64,000 nucleotides of DNA from Pseudoalteromonas luteoviolacea NCIMB 1944 (GTDB lineage: Bacteria; Pseudomonadota; Gammaproteobacteria; Enterobacterales; Alteromonadaceae), in the NCBI RefSeq assembly GCF_001625565.1, contig NZ_AUXS01000030.1, forward strand, positions 1 through 64,000, in the 5' to 3' direction. The translations under genes were made by a program, and so were the position numbers. Shown piece after piece: positions 22,343-31,710 of the stretch. The notes under the pieces were generated by a model. It had not been told where the DNA came from, did no database searches, and was given only the letters and a program-made list of their open reading frames with translations. Within the stretch, counting starts at the first letter, position 1. Every line of letters starts with the position of its first letter.

Positions 22343-22388
22343 TGTGGGAATAGGATACCCGATGCGTGAGCAGCGGGTATCTCATGAG

Positions 22389-23753
22389 CTATTTACCGAT
22401 ACAGAATGAACTGAAGATTTTGCCTAGTAAGTCATCTGATGTAAATTCACCGGTAATTTCATTCAAGTGTTGCTGAGTTAAGCGCAGTTCTTCGGCTAAT
22501 ATTTCACCAGCAACGTGCATTTCTAATTGTGTTTGGCCTATTTCTAGGTGTTCAGCTGCACGTTCTAGCGCATCGAGGTGACGGCGGCGAGCCATGAACC
22601 CGCCTTCATTTGCACCGGTAAATCCGATACACGCTTTGAGGTGTTCTCGCAAAGTATCAATGCCTGTATTGGCTTGCGCGCTAAGTCTTAAAACAGGGTA
22701 ATTCCCCTGTTGGCACAGCCCTTGTTGCTCGCCACAAAGATCGATTTTATTGCGAATGACTGTGATTTCCATGCCTGTTGGCAGCTTTTCCATAAATTCA
22801 GGCCAAATTTTTAGCGGATCGGTTTCTTGGGTATCTGTACCATCGACCATAAACAAAACATGATCTGCGCCGCTGATCTCTTCCCAGGCTCGTTCGATAC
22901 CGATTTGTTCAACTTTGTCAGGGCTATCGCGCAGTCCCGCTGTATCGATAATATGCAGTGGCATGCCATCAATATGAATATGCTCTCTTAAAACATCTCG
23001 GGTAGTGCCTGCAATATCTGTCACGATGGCTGCTTCTCGACCAGCAAGCGCATTTAACAAAGAGGACTTACCAGCATTAGGACGGCCAGCAATGACAACA
23101 CGCATACCCTCACGCATGATACTGCCTTGTTTGGCTTGACGCCGAACCTCAGTTAATTGTGTGATGATCGCTTGTAAATCGCCTGCGACCTTACCATCTG
23201 ATAAAAAATCAATTTCTTCATCTGGAAAATCAATGGCCGCTTCAACATACATTCGCAAGTGGATAACTTGCTCCACCAGCACATTAATATGTTTTGAGAA
23301 ATCACCTTGCAACGAATGTAGAGCACTCTTTGCAGCTTGTTCACTGGTAGCATTAATTAGATCGGCAATAGCTTCGGCTTGGGTTAAATCGAGTTTGTCA
23401 TTCATAAATGCACGCTCAGAAAATTCACCCGGTTTGGCCAATCTGACGCCGTCAATTTGGCTGATCTCTTTGAGCAGCATATCAATGACAACAGGGCCAC
23501 CATGGCCTTGTAATTCCAACACATCTTCTCCTGTAAAGGAGTTAGGTCCTTGGAAAAACAATGCGATACCTTGATCGAGTTGCTCTCCAGCTAGGGTATT
23601 AAATGGTAAATATTCGGCATATCGTGTCTTTGGGCATTTACCCAAGATTTTTTCTGCAACTAACTTCGCTGCTGTGCCTGAAATTCGAATTATCCCTACA
23701 CCGCCACGACCGGGTGCGGTTGCCTGAGCTGCTATCGTATCTTGTGCAATCAT
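22389..23753 (-). CDS. mnmE: tRNA modification GTPase MnmE
   Basis: A 454-residue GTPase acting with MnmG on U34 of tRNA. The start is placed at the ATG before [19 protein letters not shown], matching the family; an upstream in-frame start would add 18 unconserved residues. G1 loop [17 protein letters not shown] is at about 223, G3 is DTAG, G4 is NKID, and it ends with the conserved CIGK whose Cys is functional. Length equals E. coli MnmE. Confidence 0.98.
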   Translation of the reverse strand: MIAQDTIAAQATAPGRGGVGIIRISGTAAKLVAEKILGKCPKTRYAEYLPFNTLAGEQLDQGIALFFQGPNSFTGEDVLELQGHGGPVVIDMLLKEISQIDGVRLAKPGEFSERAFMNDKLDLTQAEAIADLINATSEQAAKSALHSLQGDFSKHINVLVEQVIHLRMYVEAAIDFPDEEIDFLSDGKVAGDLQAIITQLTEVRRQAKQGSIMREGMRVVIAGRPNAGKSSLLNALAGREAAIVTDIAGTTRDVLREHIHIDGMPLHIIDTAGLRDSPDKVEQIGIERAWEEISGADHVLFMVDGTDTQETDPLKIWPEFMEKLPTGMEITVIRNKIDLCGEQQGLCQQGNYPVLRLSAQANTGIDTLREHLKACIGFTGANEGGFMARRRHLDALERAAEHLEIGQTQLEMHVAGEILAEELRLTQQHLNEITGEFTSDDLLGKIFSSFCIGK

Positions 23754-23879
23754 GATGACTCTTGCTAAATGAGTGTGTTCTGAGCTCAATTGTACAGCAA
23801 TTGGCATTTCTCAGGTATAGTGGATGGGAATGAATAAAGTGAATTACTCAAGATATAGAGATTAAGGAAGACCCACTTC

Positions 23880-26054
23880 GTGTTGCTATTTGGCCCATTC
23901 CGATTTGACGCTGAAAAGTTGGTTTTGTACAACCAACAAGATCGCTACTCCCTGCGGCCTAAAGTACTGCAGCTGCTAGCTTACTTTTTGGCAAATCCAC
24001 ATCAAGTGATCAAACGGGAGACGCTACTTTCAGACTTATGGCAACATGGAGAATATAGAGAAGCGGCGCTGACACAGAGCATCAATGAATTGCGGCAAGC
24101 TCTAGGTGACGACGCACAGCAGCCAACCTATATTCGGACATTGCCGCAACAAGGCTATCAATGGATCTGCGATGTTAAAGCCCAAAAGTGCGCAAGAAAA
24201 CGGCTAAAGTTAGTGTTGGCCTTATGTGGTGCTGCGGCTATTACGGTCGGTACGTCAATCGTAACCTCGTCATTTATGGAGAAAGTTGAAGTACAAGAGA
24301 TTCAAAAGTCTGCACTTTTGATTTTGCCGATGCGCAATGAAACCGGCGTGCAAGCCAACGCATGGTGGGGTTATGCACTCGAAAGCGTTCTTAAGGAACA
24401 TCTACAACACACCCATCAATTACTGCCAAAAAGTCAGACTCCTGAGCTACTGAAGCTGCCAACAGAGGAGCAACCGTCACAGTTAAGGCTGACGCTAAAA
24501 CCAATGCAACAACGCTTTTTATTGCAGGCTAAGCTCGATAGTCGTCATGCAGAAGTGGTGGTGGAACATTTAGATCAAAACTTTACTGAGATCGCACAGC
24601 AATTGCTGTTTATGTTACAAGGTCAAGTGGCGCGTCGAGACGATCACATCGAGCCAAGTCCTGGGTTAGCCGACTATTATCGCGGGCTTCAAGCTTTGAA
24701 TGAGTTTGGGCCTCAATTAGCTAAACCTTATTTTGAAGCTGCATTGATCTTAGCGCCCCATCATTTACCCTCACAATTGGAGCTGGCTCAAATTGCATGG
24801 CATCAAGGTGATATAACACATGCAAGAGCGCGCTTTGCAGCTTTGGACATCACCCATGCATCTACCGTTTTACAAGCGCGTTACTATCTTTATTTAGGGG
24901 CATTTCAAAAGGCACTTGGTGAGTTTTCGCAAGCAGAGAAAAATGCCCAGTCTGCGCTCATCATGGCGCAGCATAGCCAGCAAATTGAATTGATAGCCAG
25001 TGCTTATCAACTTAAGGCCGACGTTGCTTGGCATTTATTGCAATGGCAGGATTACACGATGGCGATGAATGCAGCCTACGCACTTGTTGGTAGTCGGTCA
25101 TTTGCATACAGTGAAGCACAGCGCTCATTTTATTTGGCGAATCCGCCAGCTGCAGGTCCACAAGGTAAAAGCCAGCTCAACCTAGCGCAGAGTAAAAAAG
25201 TGCTGAGTCATGCTATTGAATATTACCGCCAGAGCAAGGATAAAATTGACTTGGCAAAAAGCTTATTCGCGTATGGTCAAAACTATTTAGTCCCGGTGAG
25301 CGAAAGTGAAAAGAGTTTATTGGAGGCACTTCAGATCGTCTCTGATAGCGGTAATCTTCACTTTAGAATGCAAGTGCTTACTTACTTGGGTTTTTACTAT
25401 ATACAGCTACACAAAGGGGAAAAAGCACTCTATTATCTCAATCAGGTTGAAGTAAACGAACAGTTTAACTCAGCTGTCGAGCAGCTTAATTTGCTCAAGG
25501 CTATGGCGTTTATGGACATTGGCCTCACCCACAGTGATATGGATGCTATTCAAGCTGCTCAACGGCAATTTAACGTGCTACTGGCTGAGCCAGATACTTC
25601 TGTTATGACACGTACAAATGCGACACTATTGTTAGCTTGGACTTGGCTAAAACTTGGTAATTTAGATAAAGCACAAACACTGACTGAACGCGCTCTGGCT
25701 GATTACCAGCGTTTTTCAATCAATGAAGCTGCAACTTATGCCGCGTATACTCAGATGTATATACATATTATGCGCGGTCAGCCTGAGCGTGCAATTAGCT
25801 TGGTCGATTTAGATAAAAATAAAGACGCGCATTTGATGTTGTTTTACTCATCCATTGCGGCGCATATGACACAAAATAATGCACTTGAAAAAAAGAGCAC
25901 TGAGATGTTGAGTGTGCTAAAAAACAGTGCACCTTTATTGCAGCAGCTCGACGAATATAAACAACAAGCAGGGCGACGCAATAGCATCAAGCAGATAATG
26001 CTCTTGGATGCGCCCTACAGTGTGTATTGTCAAAGTAAATGGGTTCTAGAGTGA
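23880..26054 (+). CDS. Membrane-anchored winged-helix regulator with TPR-like repeats
   Basis: A 724-residue CadC-type regulator. Residues 1-96 are a winged helix (LRPKVLQLLAYFLANPHQVI; AALTQSINELRQAL; IRTLPQQGYQWI), one membrane helix is at about 109-128, and the large C-terminal half is helical with tetratricopeptide-like repeats (for example NLDKAQTLTERALADYQRF). It starts with GTG; AAGGAAG lies nine bases upstream. Its 3' end overlaps by nine bases the end of the opposing thioredoxin-like gene. It may sense periplasmic conditions and control the neighbouring redox operon, but that is inference. Confidence 0.8.
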   Translation: MLLFGPFRFDAEKLVLYNQQDRYSLRPKVLQLLAYFLANPHQVIKRETLLSDLWQHGEYREAALTQSINELRQALGDDAQQPTYIRTLPQQGYQWICDVKAQKCARKRLKLVLALCGAAAITVGTSIVTSSFMEKVEVQEIQKSALLILPMRNETGVQANAWWGYALESVLKEHLQHTHQLLPKSQTPELLKLPTEEQPSQLRLTLKPMQQRFLLQAKLDSRHAEVVVEHLDQNFTEIAQQLLFMLQGQVARRDDHIEPSPGLADYYRGLQALNEFGPQLAKPYFEAALILAPHHLPSQLELAQIAWHQGDITHARARFAALDITHASTVLQARYYLYLGAFQKALGEFSQAEKNAQSALIMAQHSQQIELIASAYQLKADVAWHLLQWQDYTMAMNAAYALVGSRSFAYSEAQRSFYLANPPAAGPQGKSQLNLAQSKKVLSHAIEYYRQSKDKIDLAKSLFAYGQNYLVPVSESEKSLLEALQIVSDSGNLHFRMQVLTYLGFYYIQLHKGEKALYYLNQVEVNEQFNSAVEQLNLLKAMAFMDIGLTHSDMDAIQAAQRQFNVLLAEPDTSVMTRTNATLLLAWTWLKLGNLDKAQTLTERALADYQRFSINEAATYAAYTQMYIHIMRGQPERAISLVDLDKNKDAHLMLFYSSIAAHMTQNNALEKKSTEMLSVLKNSAPLLQQLDEYKQQAGRRNSIKQIMLLDAPYSVYCQSKWVLE

Positions 26055-26798
26055 GATATGATCCCTTGTAGGCATATGTGCACTTCTATAAATAACTTTT
26101 CCTTGAGTGTCGAATACGACCCAGTAAGGCAATTCAGTTATTTGATAATATTCGAATAGCTGATTATATGTATCAAAGACCATATCATGTTGCACGGCAA
26201 AGCGTTTTTGATATGCATAGGCACTATGTTCGTCGACATAAAAAGGTTTGATCACGGTTAAAAATTTTTCAGGTCTTTTTTTCGCCAATTGGTTGTTTTG
26301 AGCAATGCGTTTTTCACATGCAGGAATATGCTGGAAGGGGCACAAACTGTCGCTAAAAAATAGCACTTGATAGTCTTGTTGCAAACGTGTTTTTAACAGC
26401 GGTTTCCCTGACAAGGTTTGCAATGGTGAAGAGCGCTTCGGTTTAGAAGTTGTCTTTGCTGTTGTAGTTAACGGTCTTTTCGATATAACTTGCTCATTCT
26501 CCACCAGCACGCTAGTCGGCGTTTTCCTCACTTGAAACCTGTTCATCAAGTGATTGTGTTTATCTATGGTGAGACCTTGATATATTGGGTATGCATCAAT
26601 AAATAGCTCTACGCTGGCTTTATCTACATTGATGTCTGGTTGTATGAAAATACGTTTTACCTTGGTATTCGGCAGCTGTGTTGTATGCGTATACTCGTCC
26701 CATATATTAATGAATACATACTCGACTGTGGTGCTTTGAGCATTATAGGAAAGTAACAAAAACCCCAATATTATGAGCCTTTTAACTTGTATATACAT
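26046..26798 (-). CDS. Periplasmic double thioredoxin-like protein
   Basis: A 250-residue protein with an N-terminal signal peptide (LIILGFLLLSYNAQS). Two thioredoxin-like halves can be traced. The first (about 25-110) has no cysteine pair but has the cis-proline motif KTPTSVLV. The second (about 140-245) has FFSDSLCPFQHIPAC, a C-x6-C pair in place of CxxC, and the cis-proline motif ELPYWVVFD. The start codon overlaps the stop of the TlpA-like gene as TAATG, so the two are translationally coupled. It is probably a thiol redox or metal-handling partner of the upstream CcdA/TlpA pair; no known family name is offered. Confidence 0.7.
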   Translation of the reverse strand: MYIQVKRLIILGFLLLSYNAQSTTVEYVFINIWDEYTHTTQLPNTKVKRIFIQPDINVDKASVELFIDAYPIYQGLTIDKHNHLMNRFQVRKTPTSVLVENEQVISKRPLTTTAKTTSKPKRSSPLQTLSGKPLLKTRLQQDYQVLFFSDSLCPFQHIPACEKRIAQNNQLAKKRPEKFLTVIKPFYVDEHSAYAYQKRFAVQHDMVFDTYNQLFEYYQITELPYWVVFDTQGKVIYRSAHMPTRDHISL

Positions 26799-27259
26799 TA
26801 GCGACTCCCTTGTAACTTACTGAGCTTATTTGCAAGTTCATCTGTAAAGAGGGCACTGCGATATAGTTCGTTACCATGTCCGTCTAACAAGATATGTTGT
26901 GGCGTACCCAGAACTTGATATTGGCGTGTAATACTGCCATCGCTGTCAAAGACCGTCGGGAATTGATAGTCATGTTTTTTGAGGTAACTGACAACGCCAC
27001 GCTGAGATTGATTAAAACCAATATTAATGGCAATAACTTGGTAGCCATCGTTTGCTTGTTGATAGCTTTGTTCTAAGAGTGGCATTTCTTCTACACAATA
27101 TGCACACCAAGTAGCCCAAAACTTGAGATATGTCACTTTCGCTTTGCTTGAAACTTGCTGAGCATCCAGCGTTGTAGCATTGAGCGGAGGATAGGGAGCT
27201 GTGGCTGAAAATACATGTGTTGTGAATAACATTAATAACGGGAGGAGGGGTTTCATCAT
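26798..27259 (-). CDS. TlpA/ResA-like periplasmic thioredoxin
   Basis: A 153-residue exported thioredoxin-fold protein. Signal peptide of about 19 residues (MMKPLLPLLMLFTTHVFSA), active site FWATWCAYC near residue 50, and cis-proline motif GTPQHILLD. Such proteins reduce disulphides in the periplasm using electrons from a CcdA/DsbD membrane protein, which is encoded 19 bases upstream. Middle gene of a three-gene operon. Confidence 0.88.
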   Translation of the reverse strand: MMKPLLPLLMLFTTHVFSATAPYPPLNATTLDAQQVSSKAKVTYLKFWATWCAYCVEEMPLLEQSYQQANDGYQVIAINIGFNQSQRGVVSYLKKHDYQFPTVFDSDGSITRQYQVLGTPQHILLDGHGNELYRSALFTDELANKLSKLQGSR

Positions 27260-27278
27260 AATTTCCTTTTTTGAGATG

Positions 27279-27947
27279 TTAGAGCCAGCTTTTACCTGCT
27301 TGAATTAAAAAGTACTGCGCCATCGCCACTAAGGTGAGCGCTGTGAAGTTACTGATATATGAGAGCCACTTTCCCGACTTTGGCAGTTTAGAGAGCAGTC
27401 TTGTGCTTGTTCCTGCCAGCAGAAGTAACGCACTCATGCCCAGCGCAAAACTAAATAGTAAAATAGCGCCAAGCAGCGGGTGTTGGTTGGATGCGACAAG
27501 TATAAGCAATGCGCCTAATACAGGTGAGGTGCAAGGGGCGGCAACCAGTGCGCTAGCCATACCCGCCATAAATGGCATCGTGCTACGCTGTTGCCGTTGA
27601 TTTGGTAGTGCCGGCAAAGAAACAATTCCCAGATTTATGGCAGCAAAATAGAGCAAAATATTGGCAAATATCAGTAGTATCAAGGGGTTACTGGCGACTT
27701 GGCCAAATAGATTGCCGGTCAACGCTGCTGCTAAGCCGAGCCCTGCATAAATGAGCGCAAAACCCAGGCAATATAGTAGAGGCGCAATGCGTGTGTATTT
27801 TCTTTGCGCAAATGTTGCAATGGTTATAGGTAAAATAGGGTAAACACAGGGCGTTAAGCTGGTTAGCAGCCCGACCAAAAACACTGTGGGAATTAGCCAG
27901 CCATTTAGATCTAAACTGTTCAAGGTCCCAATAATTTGTTGCTCCAT
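27279..27947 (-). CDS. CcdA/DsbD-type thiol electron carrier
   Basis: A 222-residue membrane protein with six predicted helices. The first helix region carries TSLTPCVYPILPIT with the conserved Pro-Cys, and the second conserved cysteine lies in ALVAAPCTSPVLGALL, as in DsbD-beta/CcdA. It transfers electrons from cytoplasmic thioredoxin to periplasmic partners, here most likely the two thioredoxin-like proteins downstream. The start is placed at ATG 27947 (MEQQIIG); a TTG 22 codons upstream is possible but less likely. Confidence 0.88.
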   Translation of the reverse strand: MEQQIIGTLNSLDLNGWLIPTVFLVGLLTSLTPCVYPILPITIATFAQRKYTRIAPLLYCLGFALIYAGLGLAAALTGNLFGQVASNPLILLIFANILLYFAAINLGIVSLPALPNQRQQRSTMPFMAGMASALVAAPCTSPVLGALLILVASNQHPLLGAILLFSFALGMSALLLLAGTSTRLLSKLPKSGKWLSYISNFTALTLVAMAQYFLIQAGKSWL

Positions 27948-28363
27948 TTCGTTATTCTCATCTTGTTTTGAGTGTGTATCAGCATGCACATTAGCGTTAA
28001 ATCGACCTATCAAAGCGTCATCAAATCAATATAAAAAATTATCAAATGTCTGTTTTGTAATGTTTTATTTTTCTCATTGGAAATTGATTTTATAGGTGAG
28101 CTGAACAAGCTTTGTTTGCAACAAAGCAGCGATGGCACTACCTCATGAAAGATCTAAATTCAGCAGCAGGGCACACTGGTGTCTGGCAAAAAATACGTTT
28201 GTGGTTGGAGTGGGATAACTTTTAGGGCGCTAAAATTGAGTCCTATTTGAATGACATATAAAGCAGATAACTGCCTTTCATTCAGTTCTTTGATTTTATT
28301 TTTTAGAAGTGTGAAGCAAAGTGTTTCGGGTTTTTGGATAGGTTGTATGTACAAGCTATATAA
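27948..28363. other. Intergenic region between the redox operon and yidC
   Basis: About 415 bases without a supported gene. The part nearest 27950 should hold the promoter of the redox operon. A 72-codon frame here starts inside the yidC terminator and is not believable. Confidence 0.5.
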
Positions 28364-28394
28364 CAAAAACGCCCGCAAAAGCGGGCGTTTTTAA
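28364..28394 (-). terminator. Terminator after yidC
   Basis: Stem ACGCCCGC/GCGGGCGT with an AAAA loop, then a T run on the minus strand, just past the yidC stop. It indicates that the rpmH-rnpA-yidD-yidC transcript ends here and does not continue to mnmE. Confidence 0.92.
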
Positions 28395-28409
28395 AAATGA
28401 GCATTCGCA

Positions 28410-30041
28410 TTAATCGCGTACTTTAATGCCCTTTTTCTCCATACCACGGTAGATGATAAGCATCTGTGCGATTGAGATTAAGTTAGAGACTAGCCAATAA
28501 AGTACCAGACCTGATGGGAACCAAATAAAGAAGACAGAGAATACAACAGGCATATATGTCATCATTTTTTGTTGCATAGGATCTGTGATAGTCATTGGTT
28601 GTAGCTTTTGCGTTAGGAACATACTTGCACCAAATAGAATTGGAAGTACGTAGTATGGGTCCATTGCAGAGAGGTCTGTTAGCCATAAGCCAAACTCAGC
28701 GTGACGTAACTCTGTTGATTCTAGGAATACATAGAAAAGCGCTAAGAAGATAGGCATCTGTAATAACAGTGGGAAACAGCCACCCATAGGGTTTACTTTT
28801 TCCTTGCGGTACATTTCCATCATGGCTTGACCAAACTTCTGGCGGTCATCACCGTAACGCTCTTTTAGCTGCTGCATCTTAGGCTGTAGTGCACGCATTT
28901 TTGCCATAGAGGTATATTGCGCTTTTGTCAGCGGGTAAAGGAATGTTTTCACGATCACCGTGATACCTATGATAGCCAGACCCCAGTTGCCTAAAATGCC
29001 GTAAAGGAATTTTAGTAGTACTAGAAGCGGTTGAGAGATGAAGAACAACCAGCCATAGTCAACTGTCAGGTCCAAATCTTCATGAATAGCTTCAAGTGCA
29101 TCGGTATCTTTCGGGCCCATATAATAGATAGCAGAAAGCTTGGCTTCGGAATTGGCCTGAATGTTTACCGGCTCGCCCTTTGCACCAATGATACCTTGAT
29201 TATTTCTAAGAGAGGTGTAAATGGTGTTGTTGACATCCTGTTGTGGTACCCACGCACTAACAAAGTAATGCTGGATAAACGATACATAGCCACCTAACGT
29301 ATTTTCGTTCAGATTAGCTTTAGCCATATCGTCGAAAGAATACTTTTCATATGGCTCATCTTGTGTGCCATACGCTGTACCTAGGAACGTTTGGTCAACC
29401 ATGCTGTCTTTGTCTTGTGCTGTACGCTTGATTTGCGTGTACAGCTGAACTTGGACTGGGTTGTCCGTTGCGTTTACAACATCGTATTCCATAGAGACAT
29501 CATATTGGCCTGCTTTGAATACAAATGTTTTAGTAAACTGGACGCCCTTGCTGTCGACAAATGTTAAAGGTACGCGCAATTCATCACCTGATAAAGTGTA
29601 ATTACTTTGTTCAGTTTGATAAACAGGGCGACCTTCACTTGATGCGTCAGGGCCATTTAGACCAATTAACCCGCTTTGTGAAAGATATTGCTTCCCTTCA
29701 AATTCACCAAGTAGTAAGTAAGGTATATCGCTACCATGCGTGTCAGCGTGTTGAAGTAATTTGGCTTCAACAATATCACCACCTTTAGTGTCGATTTTAA
29801 CGGCAAGCACATCAGTCGTTACTGTGATCACAGAACGAACCGCTTGAGTTTGTGCAACCGGTATATCCGCTTCACTAGAAGCTGGAATATCCGCTTGATC
29901 GGTATTTGAAGGTGAAGTGGCCACTTGTGTGACAGCACTGGTCTCGGCTTTGCTCTGAGCTTGCTCTTCTTGCCATTCGCTGAATAGCAAAAAAGATACT
30001 AAAAGCAATCCGATCAATAAAAACGTGCGTTGCGATTCCAT
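28410..30041 (-). CDS. yidC: Membrane protein insertase YidC
   Basis: A 543-residue insertase that places proteins in the inner membrane, including ATP synthase c subunit. N-terminal membrane anchor FLLIGLLLVSFLLFSEW, a large periplasmic domain (about 60-330), and the conserved five-helix core (YGWLFFISQPLLVLLKFLYG; GCFPLLLQMPIFLALFYVF). Normal length for Gram-negative YidC. Confidence 0.98.
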   Translation of the reverse strand: MESQRTFLLIGLLLVSFLLFSEWQEEQAQSKAETSAVTQVATSPSNTDQADIPASSEADIPVAQTQAVRSVITVTTDVLAVKIDTKGGDIVEAKLLQHADTHGSDIPYLLLGEFEGKQYLSQSGLIGLNGPDASSEGRPVYQTEQSNYTLSGDELRVPLTFVDSKGVQFTKTFVFKAGQYDVSMEYDVVNATDNPVQVQLYTQIKRTAQDKDSMVDQTFLGTAYGTQDEPYEKYSFDDMAKANLNENTLGGYVSFIQHYFVSAWVPQQDVNNTIYTSLRNNQGIIGAKGEPVNIQANSEAKLSAIYYMGPKDTDALEAIHEDLDLTVDYGWLFFISQPLLVLLKFLYGILGNWGLAIIGITVIVKTFLYPLTKAQYTSMAKMRALQPKMQQLKERYGDDRQKFGQAMMEMYRKEKVNPMGGCFPLLLQMPIFLALFYVFLESTELRHAEFGLWLTDLSAMDPYYVLPILFGASMFLTQKLQPMTITDPMQQKMMTYMPVVFSVFFIWFPSGLVLYWLVSNLISIAQMLIIYRGMEKKGIKVRD

Positions 30042-30049
30042 AACAGCTC

Positions 30050-30355
30050 TTATTTCTCGTGTTGTTTATCTTGATTCGATTTCTCAGGGACGGGGTCATC
30101 CCCACCTGCGCTTAAAGGGTGACATTTTAATATGCGTTTAACCGCTAACCAACTCCCTTTTGCAATTCCGTGTAAATTAATTGCCTGAATTGCATAACTT
30201 GAGCATGTTGGATTAAACCGGCAATGCGGTCCAAGCATTGGACTGATAAATTTTTGATAGGCTTTGATAAGCGTTATCAAAAACAGACGTATTACCGAAA
30301 GCGGATAATCCACCAATCGTTTCCACTCGCTTTTTGTCTTTGAGGCGTGTTTCAT
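30050..30355 (-). CDS. yidD: Membrane insertion efficiency factor YidD
   Basis: A 101-residue protein with the family core [20 protein letters not shown] and three conserved cysteines, then [16 protein letters not shown] and GGDDPVP. It lies between rnpA and yidC as usual. The N-terminus is about 20 residues longer than E. coli YidD, so a later start is possible, though no better ribosome site was seen. Confidence 0.95.
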   Translation of the reverse strand: MKHASKTKSEWKRLVDYPLSVIRLFLITLIKAYQKFISPMLGPHCRFNPTCSSYAIQAINLHGIAKGSWLAVKRILKCHPLSAGGDDPVPEKSNQDKQHEK

Positions 30356-30462
30356 AGTCGCGAGGTAGACTCGATAATTGAGTGATTAAAAGGTGAGCTA
30401 ACCTTACCCTAATTCGCTTAAAATAGCCATGTTAGGACAGTTATAGAAGTATAAAAGCGCTG

Positions 30463-30876
30463 TTATTTTTTAGGCTTTTTATTGGTTGGACGTTTTTTAT
30501 GATGTTTGGGTTTTGGTGCGCCTGGTTTACAACGCTCGTTCACTTTGCGCCAAAGTTTGTTAAGTTGTTTCGTCAACTCTTCATTGGATTGTTCGTCTAC
30601 ACCCGTTTTGACCATTAACACTATATCGATGTTATCTAGTTTGTGACGGTTAAGGCGAAAGCTTTCACGTGCTAGGCGTTTAATGCGATTGCGTTGACAT
30701 GCTTTTTTACAGCGCTTTTTAGCAACGGTTAATCCAAGACGTGGATGACCAACATCATTCGGTTTTGCCAAGAGAGTAAAAACAGGATTCGCTGCGCGAG
30801 CAGGTTCTTGAAATATTCGAGAGTAATGCGAGGGAGTTAACAGACGTAACTCCCTGCTGAAGCCTAAACCTTCCAC
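30463..30876 (-). CDS. rnpA: Ribonuclease P protein component
   Basis: A 137-residue basic protein of RNase P. RNA-binding signature KRCKKACQRNRIKRLARESF, with the earlier RLGLTVAKK strand. It begins at GTG five bases before the end of the upstream intergenic gap to rpmH. The C-terminal tail is extended and very Lys/Pro-rich (KPKHHKKRPTNKKPKK). Confidence 0.97.
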   Translation of the reverse strand: MEGLGFSRELRLLTPSHYSRIFQEPARAANPVFTLLAKPNDVGHPRLGLTVAKKRCKKACQRNRIKRLARESFRLNRHKLDNIDIVLMVKTGVDEQSNEELTKQLNKLWRKVNERCKPGAPKPKHHKKRPTNKKPKK

Positions 30877-30881
30877 TTATA

Positions 30882-31016
30882 TTAAGCAGATAGTTCTTTA
30901 CGGCCTTTAGCACGACGACGTGCTAGTACTTTACGGCCATTTTTAGTAGCCATGCGAGCACGGAAACCGTGAGTACGCTTGCGTTTAAGTACGCTTGGTT
31001 GAAAAGTTCTTTTCAT
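30882..31016 (-). CDS. rpmH: Ribosomal protein L34
   Basis: A 44-residue protein, [18 protein letters not shown] at the N-terminus and [19 protein letters not shown] toward the end, the standard bL34 sequence. It is the first gene of the rpmH-rnpA-yidD-yidC transcript and diverges from dnaA. Confidence 0.99.
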   Translation of the reverse strand: MKRTFQPSVLKRKRTHGFRARMATKNGRKVLARRRAKGRKELSA

Positions 31017-31710
31017 AACTAATCCATCCGATCGGTTAAAGTTAAAACATCCTATGCAGGTCGCGATCCTGGCACAGGTGCCATTGCGAGCGCGAGATAT
31101 TAAAGCCGACGCGCGTGAAAGTCAATCATAATTGTGTTGTTAGGCTTATTTTATAGGCAATCTGGATGAAAAAGAACAGAAATGAAAGGTTTTATACCTT
31201 AATAAGGTATATGTAGAGGTTGTGCTTTACCTTTATACCAACTGCTTTTTTATAGCTATATATAAGAAGGATCATTTATTGGGATCTATCTATATAAGAT
31301 CCAGATCTAAGTTGTGGATCAAGTTAATTGATCTTTGAAGGGTTTTCCACAGCGCTTGGGTGAAAATTGCCAACAACCTTTGGAAAACTCAAATTGATCT
31401 TAATTTTATGGTGAGATCTTGCTCTTTTTTTGATAAGATCTTTGGAAATTAATAAAATTAAAATGTCTTATAAAACATTGGGTTGTGTTTTTTGTTTGGT
31501 GAGATCTTAATTTTTTAAAAAGTCAATATTGATGTTGTGGATAAGAACACTTCATAATATCCGGCTTCCACCTGTGAATAATTGATAATATACAAACATT
31601 TCCGTAGATCTCTGAGTTAGCTGTGAATAACTCTGTTGGTTATTTTGTGAATGAATGCAAAAAGCCGACATTAAAGATGTACGGGAATAATAACTAGTTC
31701 GGAGTGCAAT
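31017..31710. promoter_or_regulatory. rpmH-dnaA intergenic region with DnaA boxes
   Basis: Non-coding region of about 690 bases between divergent rpmH and dnaA. About eleven GATC sites lie between 31261 and 31640. DnaA boxes: TTTTCCACA 31343-31351, TGTGGATAA 31536-31544, TGTGAATAA 31573-31581 and 31622-31630, with a near match TGTGGATCA at about 31313. This is the autoregulated dnaA promoter region and it resembles the origin position of Pseudomonas. GATC density suggests SeqA/Dam control. Confidence 0.85.

Noticed and set aside
28160-28378. 72-codon minus-strand frame between the redox operon and yidC
   Set aside because: Its start lies inside the yidC terminator hairpin and there is no ribosome binding site.
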